From Candidatus Zhuqueibacterota bacterium (GTDB lineage: Bacteria > Zhuqueibacterota > Zhuqueibacteria > Residuimicrobiales > Krinioviventaceae): a DNA stretch of 64,000 nt. The stretch is taken from the NCBI GenBank assembly GCA_016928775.1, contig JAFGKD010000078.1, forward strand, positions 62,001 through 126,000, written 5' to 3'. Every line of letters starts with the position of its first letter. Positions within the stretch are counted from its first letter, which is position 1. The notes under the pieces are model-generated. The model was given only the letters and a program-made list of their open reading frames with translations. It did no database searches and had not been told where the DNA came from. The position numbers and the translations under genes were made by a program. Shown here in pieces: positions 47,416 to 56,597 of the stretch.

Positions 47416-50400
47416 ATGATACATCGACGCTCACCTAACGTGATGACGGCAATGTTTCTCATGGCACTTGTACTTTTGTCAGGACTTGCATTCGCCGTCG
47501 CCCCAAATGTTACTTATATTGATCCTGACAATGCAACAAATCCGGTACCGAACGTAACTGTTGACGGTAGCTACACTACGGTTTCCGGAGAATGGGATCT
47601 CTCTAACGACTTTTTCAAAGGCATGTGGATCGCCGGCGATGATACGAAGCAGTTGCTCGCCAAATCATATATTAAATATGATTGCGATTCGAAAACCTTG
47701 TACGTGCTGGTGCTGAAAGAAGCCGGCACGAGCATCGATGCCAATGCCGAAGCGTGGGTTCGTATCCGCCAAAACAAGGATGATCCACTTTATGAAGCGG
47801 ATGGTACAACAGAAAAAAATCCTATCGTAGAGGAAAGTACCGGGGATGATGGCACTCCACCTGATTTTACCATGATCCTGGATGGCGCGACTGAAATCGG
47901 TTACGAGGCGTCATTTAAAGCCGCTCCCGGCTATTGGGATATTGAACTCCATATAAACATCAATTCCAATACAGCATCGACGGGAAAATTTGCACAAAAC
48001 GAGCCAACTCCACTCGTCATTGAATGTGGTGAGGTTAAGCTTGGCGATAAAGTCTGGTATGACAAAGACGAAAACGGCATTCAGGATGTCGGCGAGCCCG
48101 GTGTTGCCGGTGTGACTGTCACATTGTATGAATGGGATGGCGCAACCGGAACGCAAGTCGGCCAACCGGTGACAACCGATGCCGCCGGCACTTACCTGTT
48201 CCGCGCCCTTGATCCGGGCGATTATTATGTTACCTTTACCAACCTTCCTTCACAGTTTACCGGTTTTACCACCAAAGATGCCGGCAGCAACGAAGCCAAA
48301 GATAGCGATGCCGGCTCCGGCGGCCAGACCGATCCGGTGACGCTGGTTGAAGATCAGACCTATCTTGATCTGGATGCCGGTTTACTCACAGACTATGGTT
48401 CAATCGGAGACCGCGTTTGGTTGGACCAATTACCTGGCAGCCCACCTCCTGCAACAAATCAGAATGGCATTCAAGATACAGGAGAGAGCGGAATCGAAGG
48501 CGTCACAGTGGAACTTTACAGGTCAGATGATTTATTTGTTGACTCTCAGGTAACAACAAATAGCGGGAAGTACCTTTTTGATCAGTTACCGACAGGCAAT
48601 TACTATATCAAAGTAATTTTGCCAGAAGGCTACAGTTTGACCTCATATAACGCCGGTGATGATCCGCGATCTGATGATAGTGATATCAATCCAGCAACAG
48701 GTAAATCAAGTAACATTGATTTGACAACTCCACGAACGCATACACGCGACTGGGATATTGGCGTCTATTTTCAGACACCATCGTTTGTATTGATCGGTGA
48801 TCGTGTCTGGATTGATACAAACAATAATGACGAACAGGATGATAATGAGCCAGGTTTAGCAGGTGTCACTGTTGAATTGCTAAGAGGCGGTTCTCCAGTT
48901 GGCTCGGAGTATTCAGACGTAACCGATGGACTTGGATTCTATGAGATAAAGCACCCTGTTGATACACAAAATTCAAATTATAGCTTACGCTTTACCTTAC
49001 CATCCGGAATGAGTTTTGTGACGGCAGATCAAGGTGGCGATGATGTGGACTCGGATGTTATTTCAGTTGTTGGAAATAGTGGAACAACGACGACATTCAG
49101 CATAGCCACTGCCGGTGAATACAAAACATGGGATGCCGGTGTCGAAGATGGCTCCTCAAGTTCGATCGGCAATTATGTCTGGCTAGACGCCGGTGCAGAT
49201 GGTGTTCAGGAAGCCGGAGCCGGTATTGAAGGTATCACTGTTGAGTTACTGGATAACAATGGCGACGTTATAGCAAGCACCGCAACAAACTCTAATGGTG
49301 AATATCTTTTTTACAATTTGGCACCCGGTACTTATCGTGTTCGCGTACAACCTGGAGCATTTAGTGTCAGTCCCAAAGATGCTACTGGAAATACAACAGA
49401 CAGTGATATTGATCAATCAACTTATACAACTGATAATATCGTTCTCGGCACCAATTCGCAGGATATGAGTTGGGACGCGGGACTCTATCAACCCACTGGT
49501 TATGTAATCATCGGTGACCGAGTTTGGTATGACAAGTTTTCTAACGGAATTCAAGATGCCGGAGAGTATGGCGTACCCAATTGGCTTGTCGAGTTGTATG
49601 ATGAAGATGATAATTATACTGGATATTCAGCTGTAACCGATGAAAATGGTTATTACCAAATAACTGTTCCCGTTGATAATACAAAGCAGTATTATCTGCA
49701 CTTTGCTGAACCAAACTCGGGTTGGACATTTGCAGCGTTGAATCAAACGACGGAAGACCTTGATTCTGATGCTGATCCCGCAAATAATAATAAGGGGAAT
49801 ACCCCGCTGTTTAGCATCGCAACGCCAGGCTCCTATCTTACTTACGATGCCGGCATAACGAATGGTGGGAGCGATGCCAATTCCCTTGGTGATCGTGTAT
49901 GGTTGGATCAAGGAAGTGGAACGCCTGCCAATGACGGTAACGGATTGCAAGATGCAAATGAGCCCGGTATAGATGGTGTTACCGTTTACCTGGTTGCGGA
50001 TGATGGCGAAACCATCCTTGAAACACAAGTTACACATAACGGTGGATATTATCTTTTTGAAAATCTACCAGATGATTCTTACCACATTCGCGTAGATCCT
50101 GGCAATTACTCGATTACAGCATACAATGAATCCGGAAACGAGATAAATAGCGATGTGCAGCAATTCTTACCTTATCAAACCGGCTGGTCTCGCTCTTTGA
50201 GTAAAGATGAATCTCTGCTCGAGATTGACATAGGTCTCATTAATGAACCGCGTGACAAGGTTGTATTGGGTGACTATGTCTGGTTCGATGCAAATGAGAA
50301 CGGCATTCAAGATCAAGGCGAAGTGCCGATTGAAGGTGTACAGGTAGAACTAGTCAGAAACGGTCATCGTATTGGAAATGGTATTCTTGCTACCACAAAC

Positions 50401-52368
50401 GAGAATGGTATTTGGCGCATAGAGGCGGATGTTGACTCGTACACCGGATATGCTTTGGTGTTTTATCCACCGGATGCTGTTAATCCACATCCCGATGCTG
50501 AAATGAATAGCTGGGCCGGTTCGCCATGGTTTATAACCTATGATGAGGATACATCATTGGGCGACGAAGATGTTGATTCCGACGGAAGCCCTGAATCATC
50601 AAATCGTGGTCAAACTCCAAACCAAATGGTAACATTAGCAAATTCAGGTGTATATCTCTATTATGATTGTGGATATAACATTCAGGATTTTGGCGATGCT
50701 TATACACCGTGGCAGTTACAGATTGATAATACGAGCGATCCAACTATTGGTGGAACGAATTATGTCTATGAATCGGACGGTGGTAGCCATACGATCATCC
50801 CGAATTTCTCTCTCGGCGCCAGTGTGGATGCCGATCCTGATGGTCATGACTCTATAAACGCAGATGGTGATGATACCGAAACAACGGATGATATCGGTGA
50901 CGTCGATACCGGAGATGATGAAAATGGCGCAACGTTCCTGGCAACCAATGGCGGCTTGCCCAAATTCGTCCAGGGCAAACCGGATGTAATGACTGTAGAT
51001 GTCAATAATCCGACAGATCTTCCGGCTTATCTCGATGTTTTTATCGACTATAACGGCATTAACGGATGGATTCGAAATGCCGATGTCTTGAATACCGAAC
51101 GTCTCGACGAGCACGTTGTGCAAGGACTCGAATTGGCGCCGGGCGATAACTCTGTGCTCATCGATGTGTCGAATGACATTCCGGCACTGGAAAGTGCAGA
51201 TTATTTTGATACTTATATGCGGCTACGTCTATCAACTCAGGGTAATGTCCCACCATGGTCGCATGTCATAGACGGTGAAGTCGAAGATTACAAGATCCGC
51301 ATTATGAAGGATACGGACGGTGACGGCGTGGATGACGATACGGATGCAGATGATACCAAATATTATCCCTCCGGCTGGATTTACGATGAAAACAGCGGAC
51401 TTGTTATTTCTGGCGGCTATATCACGGTCACCGGTGGTCCGGCCGGTGCGCAAGTCATCGTTGCCGAAGATGGATCCAAAGGTTACTTTGAGTTTTACGT
51501 CACCATGGCAGGCACGTACACAATGATCTATACGCCACCCGCGGGCTGGAATTTAAGCACGATTTGTGATGCAAATACACCGGCTCTCGATCCGACTGGT
51601 CTCGGTAATCCGTATGTTCTCGGTGAAAATCCGGAGATAACATTATCCGGACGTAAACTTTTGGACTATTCGTGTACATCAAATCCCTATTATTTCACAT
51701 TTGAGTTGGATCCCAGCGATCCGGTCATTCAGCTTAACAATATTCCGTTAACGGATCAAGACCCAATTTCGGTCAACCTCACATCTTTTGCTGCGGTTGA
51801 AAAAGACGGCAAGGTTGAGGTCTCGTGGTCGGTTGAATCCGAAGAAAATATCGCTGGTTACAATCTCCATCGCAAGGCCGATGGTGAAAAAGAATACGTC
51901 AAAGTGAATGCTGAAGTAATCAAGCATGTCGGCGATGCTGAGGATTACGTATATAGTTACCTCGACACACCGCCGGCAGCCGGCAAATACTGGTATAAAC
52001 TGGAATTGGTCTCTCTTGATGGCCAGACCGAAGCGCTCGGCACGACATTGACTACTGTAATGTCTTCTGCAGCAACGCAGGTGATCCCAAAAGAGTTCGC
52101 GCTCTACCAGAACTATCCGAATCCGTTCAACCCGACGACGAACATTCGCTACGATCTGCCGAAAGAGAGCCAGGTCACCATCGAGATTTACGATATTCTC
52201 GGTACCCTGGTCAAACGATTGGTTGACGATAAAGTCCAGGCTGGCGCGCACTCGGTTGTCTGGGATGCGACGAATCAGTATGGTTCGCACGTCTCCACAG
52301 GTATTTACCTCTACCGTATCACCGCTGGAGATTTCAGCAAAACCCACAAAATGATTCTCATGAAATAA
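47416..52368 (+). CDS. Giant SdrD_B-repeat surface protein with GEVEDY domain and sorting tail
   Basis: 1650 residues with a signal peptide and a strong ribosome-binding site. An N-terminal domain (about 30-205) is shared with the truncated gene at the window end (KYDCDSKTLYVLVLKE, IGYEASFKAAPGY). Seven SdrD_B-type Ig-like repeats begin near residues 209, 330, 460, 584, 699, 824 and 951, each opening with GD(R/K/Y)VW(Y/L/I/F)D and xGIQD. A GEVEDY-type domain follows (VIDGEVEDYKIRIM near 1290), with a calcium-type DTDGDGVDDDTDADD run. A fibronectin-like domain and the sorting tail NYPNPFNPTTNIRYDLP ... HKMILMK complete it. It is probably an adhesin or surface-layer protein next to chitinase-like genes. 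Confidence 0.9.
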   Translation: MIHRRSPNVMTAMFLMALVLLSGLAFAVAPNVTYIDPDNATNPVPNVTVDGSYTTVSGEWDLSNDFFKGMWIAGDDTKQLLAKSYIKYDCDSKTLYVLVLKEAGTSIDANAEAWVRIRQNKDDPLYEADGTTEKNPIVEESTGDDGTPPDFTMILDGATEIGYEASFKAAPGYWDIELHININSNTASTGKFAQNEPTPLVIECGEVKLGDKVWYDKDENGIQDVGEPGVAGVTVTLYEWDGATGTQVGQPVTTDAAGTYLFRALDPGDYYVTFTNLPSQFTGFTTKDAGSNEAKDSDAGSGGQTDPVTLVEDQTYLDLDAGLLTDYGSIGDRVWLDQLPGSPPPATNQNGIQDTGESGIEGVTVELYRSDDLFVDSQVTTNSGKYLFDQLPTGNYYIKVILPEGYSLTSYNAGDDPRSDDSDINPATGKSSNIDLTTPRTHTRDWDIGVYFQTPSFVLIGDRVWIDTNNNDEQDDNEPGLAGVTVELLRGGSPVGSEYSDVTDGLGFYEIKHPVDTQNSNYSLRFTLPSGMSFVTADQGGDDVDSDVISVVGNSGTTTTFSIATAGEYKTWDAGVEDGSSSSIGNYVWLDAGADGVQEAGAGIEGITVELLDNNGDVIASTATNSNGEYLFYNLAPGTYRVRVQPGAFSVSPKDATGNTTDSDIDQSTYTTDNIVLGTNSQDMSWDAGLYQPTGYVIIGDRVWYDKFSNGIQDAGEYGVPNWLVELYDEDDNYTGYSAVTDENGYYQITVPVDNTKQYYLHFAEPNSGWTFAALNQTTEDLDSDADPANNNKGNTPLFSIATPGSYLTYDAGITNGGSDANSLGDRVWLDQGSGTPANDGNGLQDANEPGIDGVTVYLVADDGETILETQVTHNGGYYLFENLPDDSYHIRVDPGNYSITAYNESGNEINSDVQQFLPYQTGWSRSLSKDESLLEIDIGLINEPRDKVVLGDYVWFDANENGIQDQGEVPIEGVQVELVRNGHRIGNGILATTNENGIWRIEADVDSYTGYALVFYPPDAVNPHPDAEMNSWAGSPWFITYDEDTSLGDEDVDSDGSPESSNRGQTPNQMVTLANSGVYLYYDCGYNIQDFGDAYTPWQLQIDNTSDPTIGGTNYVYESDGGSHTIIPNFSLGASVDADPDGHDSINADGDDTETTDDIGDVDTGDDENGATFLATNGGLPKFVQGKPDVMTVDVNNPTDLPAYLDVFIDYNGINGWIRNADVLNTERLDEHVVQGLELAPGDNSVLIDVSNDIPALESADYFDTYMRLRLSTQGNVPPWSHVIDGEVEDYKIRIMKDTDGDGVDDDTDADDTKYYPSGWIYDENSGLVISGGYITVTGGPAGAQVIVAEDGSKGYFEFYVTMAGTYTMIYTPPAGWNLSTICDANTPALDPTGLGNPYVLGENPEITLSGRKLLDYSCTSNPYYFTFELDPSDPVIQLNNIPLTDQDPISVNLTSFAAVEKDGKVEVSWSVESEENIAGYNLHRKADGEKEYVKVNAEVIKHVGDAEDYVYSYLDTPPAAGKYWYKLELVSLDGQTEALGTTLTTVMSSAATQVIPKEFALYQNYPNPFNPTTNIRYDLPKESQVTIEIYDILGTLVKRLVDDKVQAGAHSVVWDATNQYGSHVSTGIYLYRITAGDFSKTHKMILMK

Positions 52369-52377
52369 GGGTCAAAT

Positions 52378-52404
52378 GACCCGATCCTTTGGAAGGATCG
52401 GGTC
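52378..52404 (+). terminator. Hairpin downstream of the SdrD_B gene
   Basis: A perfect 12-base stem GACCCGATCCTT/AAGGATCGGGTC (52378-52389, 52393-52404) with loop TGG lies ten bases past the stop. No U-run follows on the plus strand, so it may be a processing or partial-termination hairpin rather than a classic terminator. Confidence 0.5.
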
Positions 52405-52479
52405 AAAAATCGTAAACCAAACAGCAGGCATCGGCACTCCGCCGATGCTTGTTTTTTCACTCAAAGTTTCAAGGCACCT

Positions 52480-54156
52480 ATGAAACGCATTGCGAAAAAA
52501 GCATTTTTAATTTTGGCTTTACTATGGCTTGCAGCGAATTTAGCCGCACAATCATCGCCGGTGGTGGCGGGTTATTATACCGCCTGGCGCGTGTTCGCTT
52601 ATCCACCAGCAGATATTCCAATGGACAAGGTGACGCATCTGCTGCACGCTTTTGTCTATCCCAATGCCGGCGGCGATGTCAATTTTCCCACCTATTTTCT
52701 CGATCCGGTTGTTGATCTGATTACATTGGCGCATGCAGCGGATGTCAAGGTTTTCGTTGCTGTCGGCGGTTATAATGATTCGCAGTATTTCTCGCCGATG
52801 GCTGCCGACCCCGTGTCGCGCGCCAACTTTATCAGCAGTTTGACAACTTTTTGTCTGACGCACAATTATGACGGCGTTGACCTCGATTGGGAATTTCCCG
52901 AGACGACGGAAGACACGGACAATCTGACGCTGTTGGTCACCGAATTAAAATCCTATTGGGCGACGCATGCGCCGGACTTGCAGCTCTCCATTGCCGTTGC
53001 ACCGACCGATTGGAACGGCCATCGAATTGACGTTGAGGCCATCGCACCGCACGTCGAATGGATTGGCGTCATGACCTATGATTTTTACGGCAACTGGAGT
53101 GCTAATTCCGGTCACAACTCGCCGCTCTATTTGGACCCGGCTGATCCGCTGCAGGCCGGTTCTGTCGATTTCGGCATCCAGGACTATTACATCGATACTC
53201 GAGGCATACCGTCATCCAGGCTGTTGTGTGGTATTCCATTTTACGGACGAGAATTTGCCAAAGCCTCGGAACCCTATCAGCCTTTTAAAGGTCATGTCAA
53301 AGAGTGGCGCTATGACGAAATTATGGACAAAACCGGGTTCACCGTCAAGTGGGATCCGGTGGCGTATGCGTCGTATCTGTCAAAATCGGATGCCTTTATC
53401 ACCTACTCCAACGAGACGGCTGTCACCGAGGTCTGCCAATATGCCAAAAGCAAGAATTTGCAGGGTGTGATGATGTGGGAATTGAGCCAGGCAGTTCTTG
53501 AGGATGGCAGTCAACCACTGCTGGAGGCGATTGGCGATGCAATGTTCGATGATCCAATTGACGTTTCCGTGACAGCTTTTTTTGCGCTGCCGCAATCAGA
53601 GGGGATAAAACTATCGTGGACAGTGAGCTCGGCAATGGCTCTTGCCGGCTTTAATCTCTATCGGTGTCGGGAATTTGATGGTGATTTTGAAAAAATAAAT
53701 CAAAAGATGATACAATGTGAATCAAACGAAAAAGCAAGCCGGTTTTTTTATACAGACAAGATACTTCTCGGACGCTGCTGGTACAAACTCGAAGCGGTGT
53801 CACTGGACGGCGGCCAGGAATTTTTTGGCCCAATTTTAGCTGATCCAATTTCAACGATCAACAACAGAGCATTTTTTCAGGATTTTGAATTGTATGCCAA
53901 TTATCCAAATCCGTTTAATCCTGAAACCCATATTTCTTTCAACGTCGCTTTTGAGGGCCAGGTACTTTTGGAAATCTATGATGTGCAGGGATGCCCAATC
54001 AGGCAACTTGTACAAAAAAATCTTGCGCCAGGACGACACGAGGTCAAATGGGATGCAACGGACAACGCCGGCAATGTGATGCCTGCCGGTGTCTATTTTT
54101 ATCGGATCTCGGCAGGAGAGTTTGTTAAAACGCACAAAATGATCCTGATGAAGTAA
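52480..54156 (+). CDS. Secreted GH18 chitinase-like enzyme with sorting tail
   Basis: 558 residues: a signal peptide, then a GH18 TIM barrel (about 25-355). Strand motifs are VVAGYYTAWRVF, VFVAVGGYND (the SxGG position) and the catalytic YDGVDLDWEF, with acid/base Glu138 in a complete DxxDxDxE. VMTYDFYGNW and MMWELSQ complete the substrate cleft. A fibronectin-like domain (about 362-460) and a FlgD-like sorting tail (NYPNPFNPETHISFNV ... PAGVYFYRI) follow. GH18 enzymes cleave beta-1,4-N-acetylglucosamine chains. It is paralogous to the next gene. Confidence 0.93.
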   Translation: MKRIAKKAFLILALLWLAANLAAQSSPVVAGYYTAWRVFAYPPADIPMDKVTHLLHAFVYPNAGGDVNFPTYFLDPVVDLITLAHAADVKVFVAVGGYNDSQYFSPMAADPVSRANFISSLTTFCLTHNYDGVDLDWEFPETTEDTDNLTLLVTELKSYWATHAPDLQLSIAVAPTDWNGHRIDVEAIAPHVEWIGVMTYDFYGNWSANSGHNSPLYLDPADPLQAGSVDFGIQDYYIDTRGIPSSRLLCGIPFYGREFAKASEPYQPFKGHVKEWRYDEIMDKTGFTVKWDPVAYASYLSKSDAFITYSNETAVTEVCQYAKSKNLQGVMMWELSQAVLEDGSQPLLEAIGDAMFDDPIDVSVTAFFALPQSEGIKLSWTVSSAMALAGFNLYRCREFDGDFEKINQKMIQCESNEKASRFFYTDKILLGRCWYKLEAVSLDGGQEFFGPILADPISTINNRAFFQDFELYANYPNPFNPETHISFNVAFEGQVLLEIYDVQGCPIRQLVQKNLAPGRHEVKWDATDNAGNVMPAGVYFYRISAGEFVKTHKMILMK

Positions 54157-54167
54157 ATATCTTGCAA

Positions 54168-54185
54168 GGTGGGATGCATCCCACC
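54168..54185. terminator. Perfect palindrome between the GH18 genes
   Basis: GGTGGGATGCATCCCACC is an 18-base perfect palindrome 11 bases past the stop of the first GH18 gene. In RNA it would form a short stem; in DNA it could be a dimeric protein site. No U-run follows. Confidence 0.35.
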
Positions 54186-54327
54186 GGAACAATCCGGGAA
54201 AAGTCGTGCGGCGTACACGAGCTTTTCCTTGTTCTTTAAATAATTATTTCTTATTTATTGGTGAGTAGAGAGGGTCATAGGCTAATTAATTCACTGTGAT
54301 CAAGTTTTTATCCAAGGAGAATTGCTT

Positions 54328-56490
54328 ATGAAAAACAGTACCTTACCCTCTTGGGCTCGTATGAGCTACGTTTTACTTGTTGGTCTTTTGTTTTCTTTCA
54401 CTCTGTTTGCCCAGCCGGAACCTGTGGTTGTGGGATACTACACGTCCTGGCGAGTGTTTACCTATTCGCCATCGGAAATTCCGCTGGACAAGGTCACGCA
54501 TATTTTGCATTCCTTTGCCTACCCGGATGCCAACGGCAATATCAATCATCCATCCTATTTCCTCGATCCGGTACCGGAATTGATTCAGACCGTGCATGCC
54601 GGCGGACGCAAGGTTTTCGTCGCGTTGGGCGGCTGGAACGACTCGGGTGGTTTTTCGCCCATGGCGGCTGATCCAGGCAGTCGAGCCAACTTTATCGCCA
54701 ATATCACCAGTTTTTGCACCACGCACGGTTATGATGGCGTCGATCTTGATTGGGAATATCCGGCAGATGCGACCGACATGGCGAACCTGAACCTGCTTGT
54801 CTCAGAACTGGATGCCTACTGGGCGTCACATGCAGCGCATCTTGAATTGTCCATGGCCATTCCGGCAACCGACTGGAGCGCCCACTGGACGGATGTTTCT
54901 TTTCTTGAACCGTACGTCGAATGGTTTGGTATTATGACCTATGATTATTACGGCAATTGGAGCGCGACATCAGGGCATAACTCGCCGCTTTATCTTGACC
55001 CGAACGATCCGGCACAAGCGGGTTCCGTCGATTTCAGCATCAACGACTATTACATCGGACAGCGGGGCGTCTCTCCGGAAAAACTGGTGGCAGGAATTCC
55101 ATTTTATGGCAAAAAGTTTTCCAAAGCGTCCGAGCCATACGAATCCTATAAAGGTCGCGTGTCTGATCTCTTGTACAATGAGATCGATTTTGGCGCTTAC
55201 ACCTTAAAATGGGATGCTGTCTCAAAAGTCTCTTATTTGTCCAGCGGCAATGCATTCATCACTTTTAATAATACGACGTCGTGTTCCCTTGTTTGTGAAT
55301 ATGCCAAGGACAAAGGCATCAAGGGTGTGATGGTCTGGGAGCTGAGCCAGGACGAAATGGACGATGGCTCACAGCCATTGATCGACGTCATTGGCGAAGC
55401 CATGTTAGGTGGCGGTAGTCCGATTCCTCCGGATGCCCCGACTAATTTGATCGCCACTGCTGTTGCTGCTACACAGATCAATCTTGCCTGGGATGACAAT
55501 TCCAGCAACGAGCACGGTTTTCGCATTGAACGCTCGCTGGATGGTGTCAATTTTGCGCACATCGCTGAAACAGATGAGGGCGTGACCGGCTACCCCGATG
55601 TTGGTTTGTCACCCGAGACAGCCTATTTCTATCGCGTGTATGCTTTTAATGGTGCCGGTAATTCGGGATATTCAAATGTCGCGAATGCTACAACACCGGC
55701 AGGTGGCGGTGGTGAAATCGTTGAGGATGTCGCCACATCGGATATCCCGGTCGACGGTACGGTCTCAGGCAGTTTTGTGGATACGCAGGAGAGCGATAAC
55801 GTCTATGAGGCGATCGAAGAGGTGGAACAAACCGTTGGACCACCGGCACGACGGTTCAGCTATCTCGAGCACAAATGGACCATTGACGTCACCGGCGGTG
55901 TCTTGGTTGTTTTTAATGTGGAGGCTTATAAAACCGCCAATTCTGAAGGCGATGATTTTGAGTTCGCCTATTCCACGGACGAAAACAATTACATCAGCAT
56001 GGTCACGGTCACAAAAACAAGTGATGATGACAATGTGCAAACCTACACCCTGCCGAATATCACCAGCGGCACGATTTATATTCGTGTTGTCGATACGGAT
56101 CATTCGGCAAAAAATCGCAGCTTTGATACGATTTTTGTCGATCGTATTTTTGTCGAATCGGAAACTGCTTTAGGCAAAAAGATCGTTGACACAGCCTCCT
56201 CGCTTGCGCCAGCAGAATTCACTCTGTTGCAAAACTATCCCAATCCGTTCAATCCAGCAACAACCATCAGCTACTCTATGCCGGAAGCCGGCAACGTGAG
56301 CCTGATTATTTACGACGTCATGGGCCGTCAGGTTATAACTTTGGTTGATGGTTATCAAGCCGCAGGTGAATATCAGAGTGTGTGGAGCGCAACGGATGAA
56401 AACGGGGCACAAATGGCCTCCGGCGTATATTATGCCCAGTTGAGATTTGGGTCGAATTTACGGGTCATCAAGATGGTCTTGATGCAGTAA
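54328..56490 (+). CDS. Secreted GH18 chitinase-like enzyme with FN3, beta-sandwich and sorting tail
   Basis: 720 residues. The ATG at 54328 has AAGGAG upstream; an in-frame TTG two codons earlier is rejected. The GH18 barrel (about 30-365) has VVVGYYTSWRVF, VFVALGGWNDSGGF, complete catalytic YDGVDLDWEYP (Glu143) and IMTYDYYGNW. A fibronectin type III domain follows (about 370-462, PPDAPTNLIATAVAATQINL). Next is a beta-sandwich of unknown family (about 466-625) with DIPVDGTVSGSFVDTQESDN and FEFAYSTDENNY. The sorting tail is NYPNPFNPATTISYSMP ... ASGVYYAQL. Its barrel is closely related to the preceding gene, so the pair arose by duplication with different accessory domains. Confidence 0.93.
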   Translation: MKNSTLPSWARMSYVLLVGLLFSFTLFAQPEPVVVGYYTSWRVFTYSPSEIPLDKVTHILHSFAYPDANGNINHPSYFLDPVPELIQTVHAGGRKVFVALGGWNDSGGFSPMAADPGSRANFIANITSFCTTHGYDGVDLDWEYPADATDMANLNLLVSELDAYWASHAAHLELSMAIPATDWSAHWTDVSFLEPYVEWFGIMTYDYYGNWSATSGHNSPLYLDPNDPAQAGSVDFSINDYYIGQRGVSPEKLVAGIPFYGKKFSKASEPYESYKGRVSDLLYNEIDFGAYTLKWDAVSKVSYLSSGNAFITFNNTTSCSLVCEYAKDKGIKGVMVWELSQDEMDDGSQPLIDVIGEAMLGGGSPIPPDAPTNLIATAVAATQINLAWDDNSSNEHGFRIERSLDGVNFAHIAETDEGVTGYPDVGLSPETAYFYRVYAFNGAGNSGYSNVANATTPAGGGGEIVEDVATSDIPVDGTVSGSFVDTQESDNVYEAIEEVEQTVGPPARRFSYLEHKWTIDVTGGVLVVFNVEAYKTANSEGDDFEFAYSTDENNYISMVTVTKTSDDDNVQTYTLPNITSGTIYIRVVDTDHSAKNRSFDTIFVDRIFVESETALGKKIVDTASSLAPAEFTLLQNYPNPFNPATTISYSMPEAGNVSLIIYDVMGRQVITLVDGYQAAGEYQSVWSATDENGAQMASGVYYAQLRFGSNLRVIKMVLMQ

Positions 56491-56495
56491 GTTGA

Positions 56496-56530
56496 GATGG
56501 TGCAGTTTTATGCTGCACCATCCCTTTCTG
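56496..56530 (+). terminator. Rho-independent terminator after the second GH18 gene
   Basis: A 10-base stem GATGGTGCAG/CTGCACCATC (56496-56505, 56513-56522) with a T-rich loop is followed by CCTTTCTGTTTT. It lies six bases past the stop codon. Confidence 0.6.
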
Positions 56531-56597
56531 TTTTGGCAATGCGAGTAGGCAGTGCCAAATCATTTGAATGTCAACCTATTGCAAAAAGGAGAAAAAT

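Noticed and set aside
48040..50690. Regularly spaced repeats resembling a CRISPR or satellite
   Set aside because: The repeats are in-frame SdrD_B protein domains, diverged at DNA level and about 350-380 bases long.
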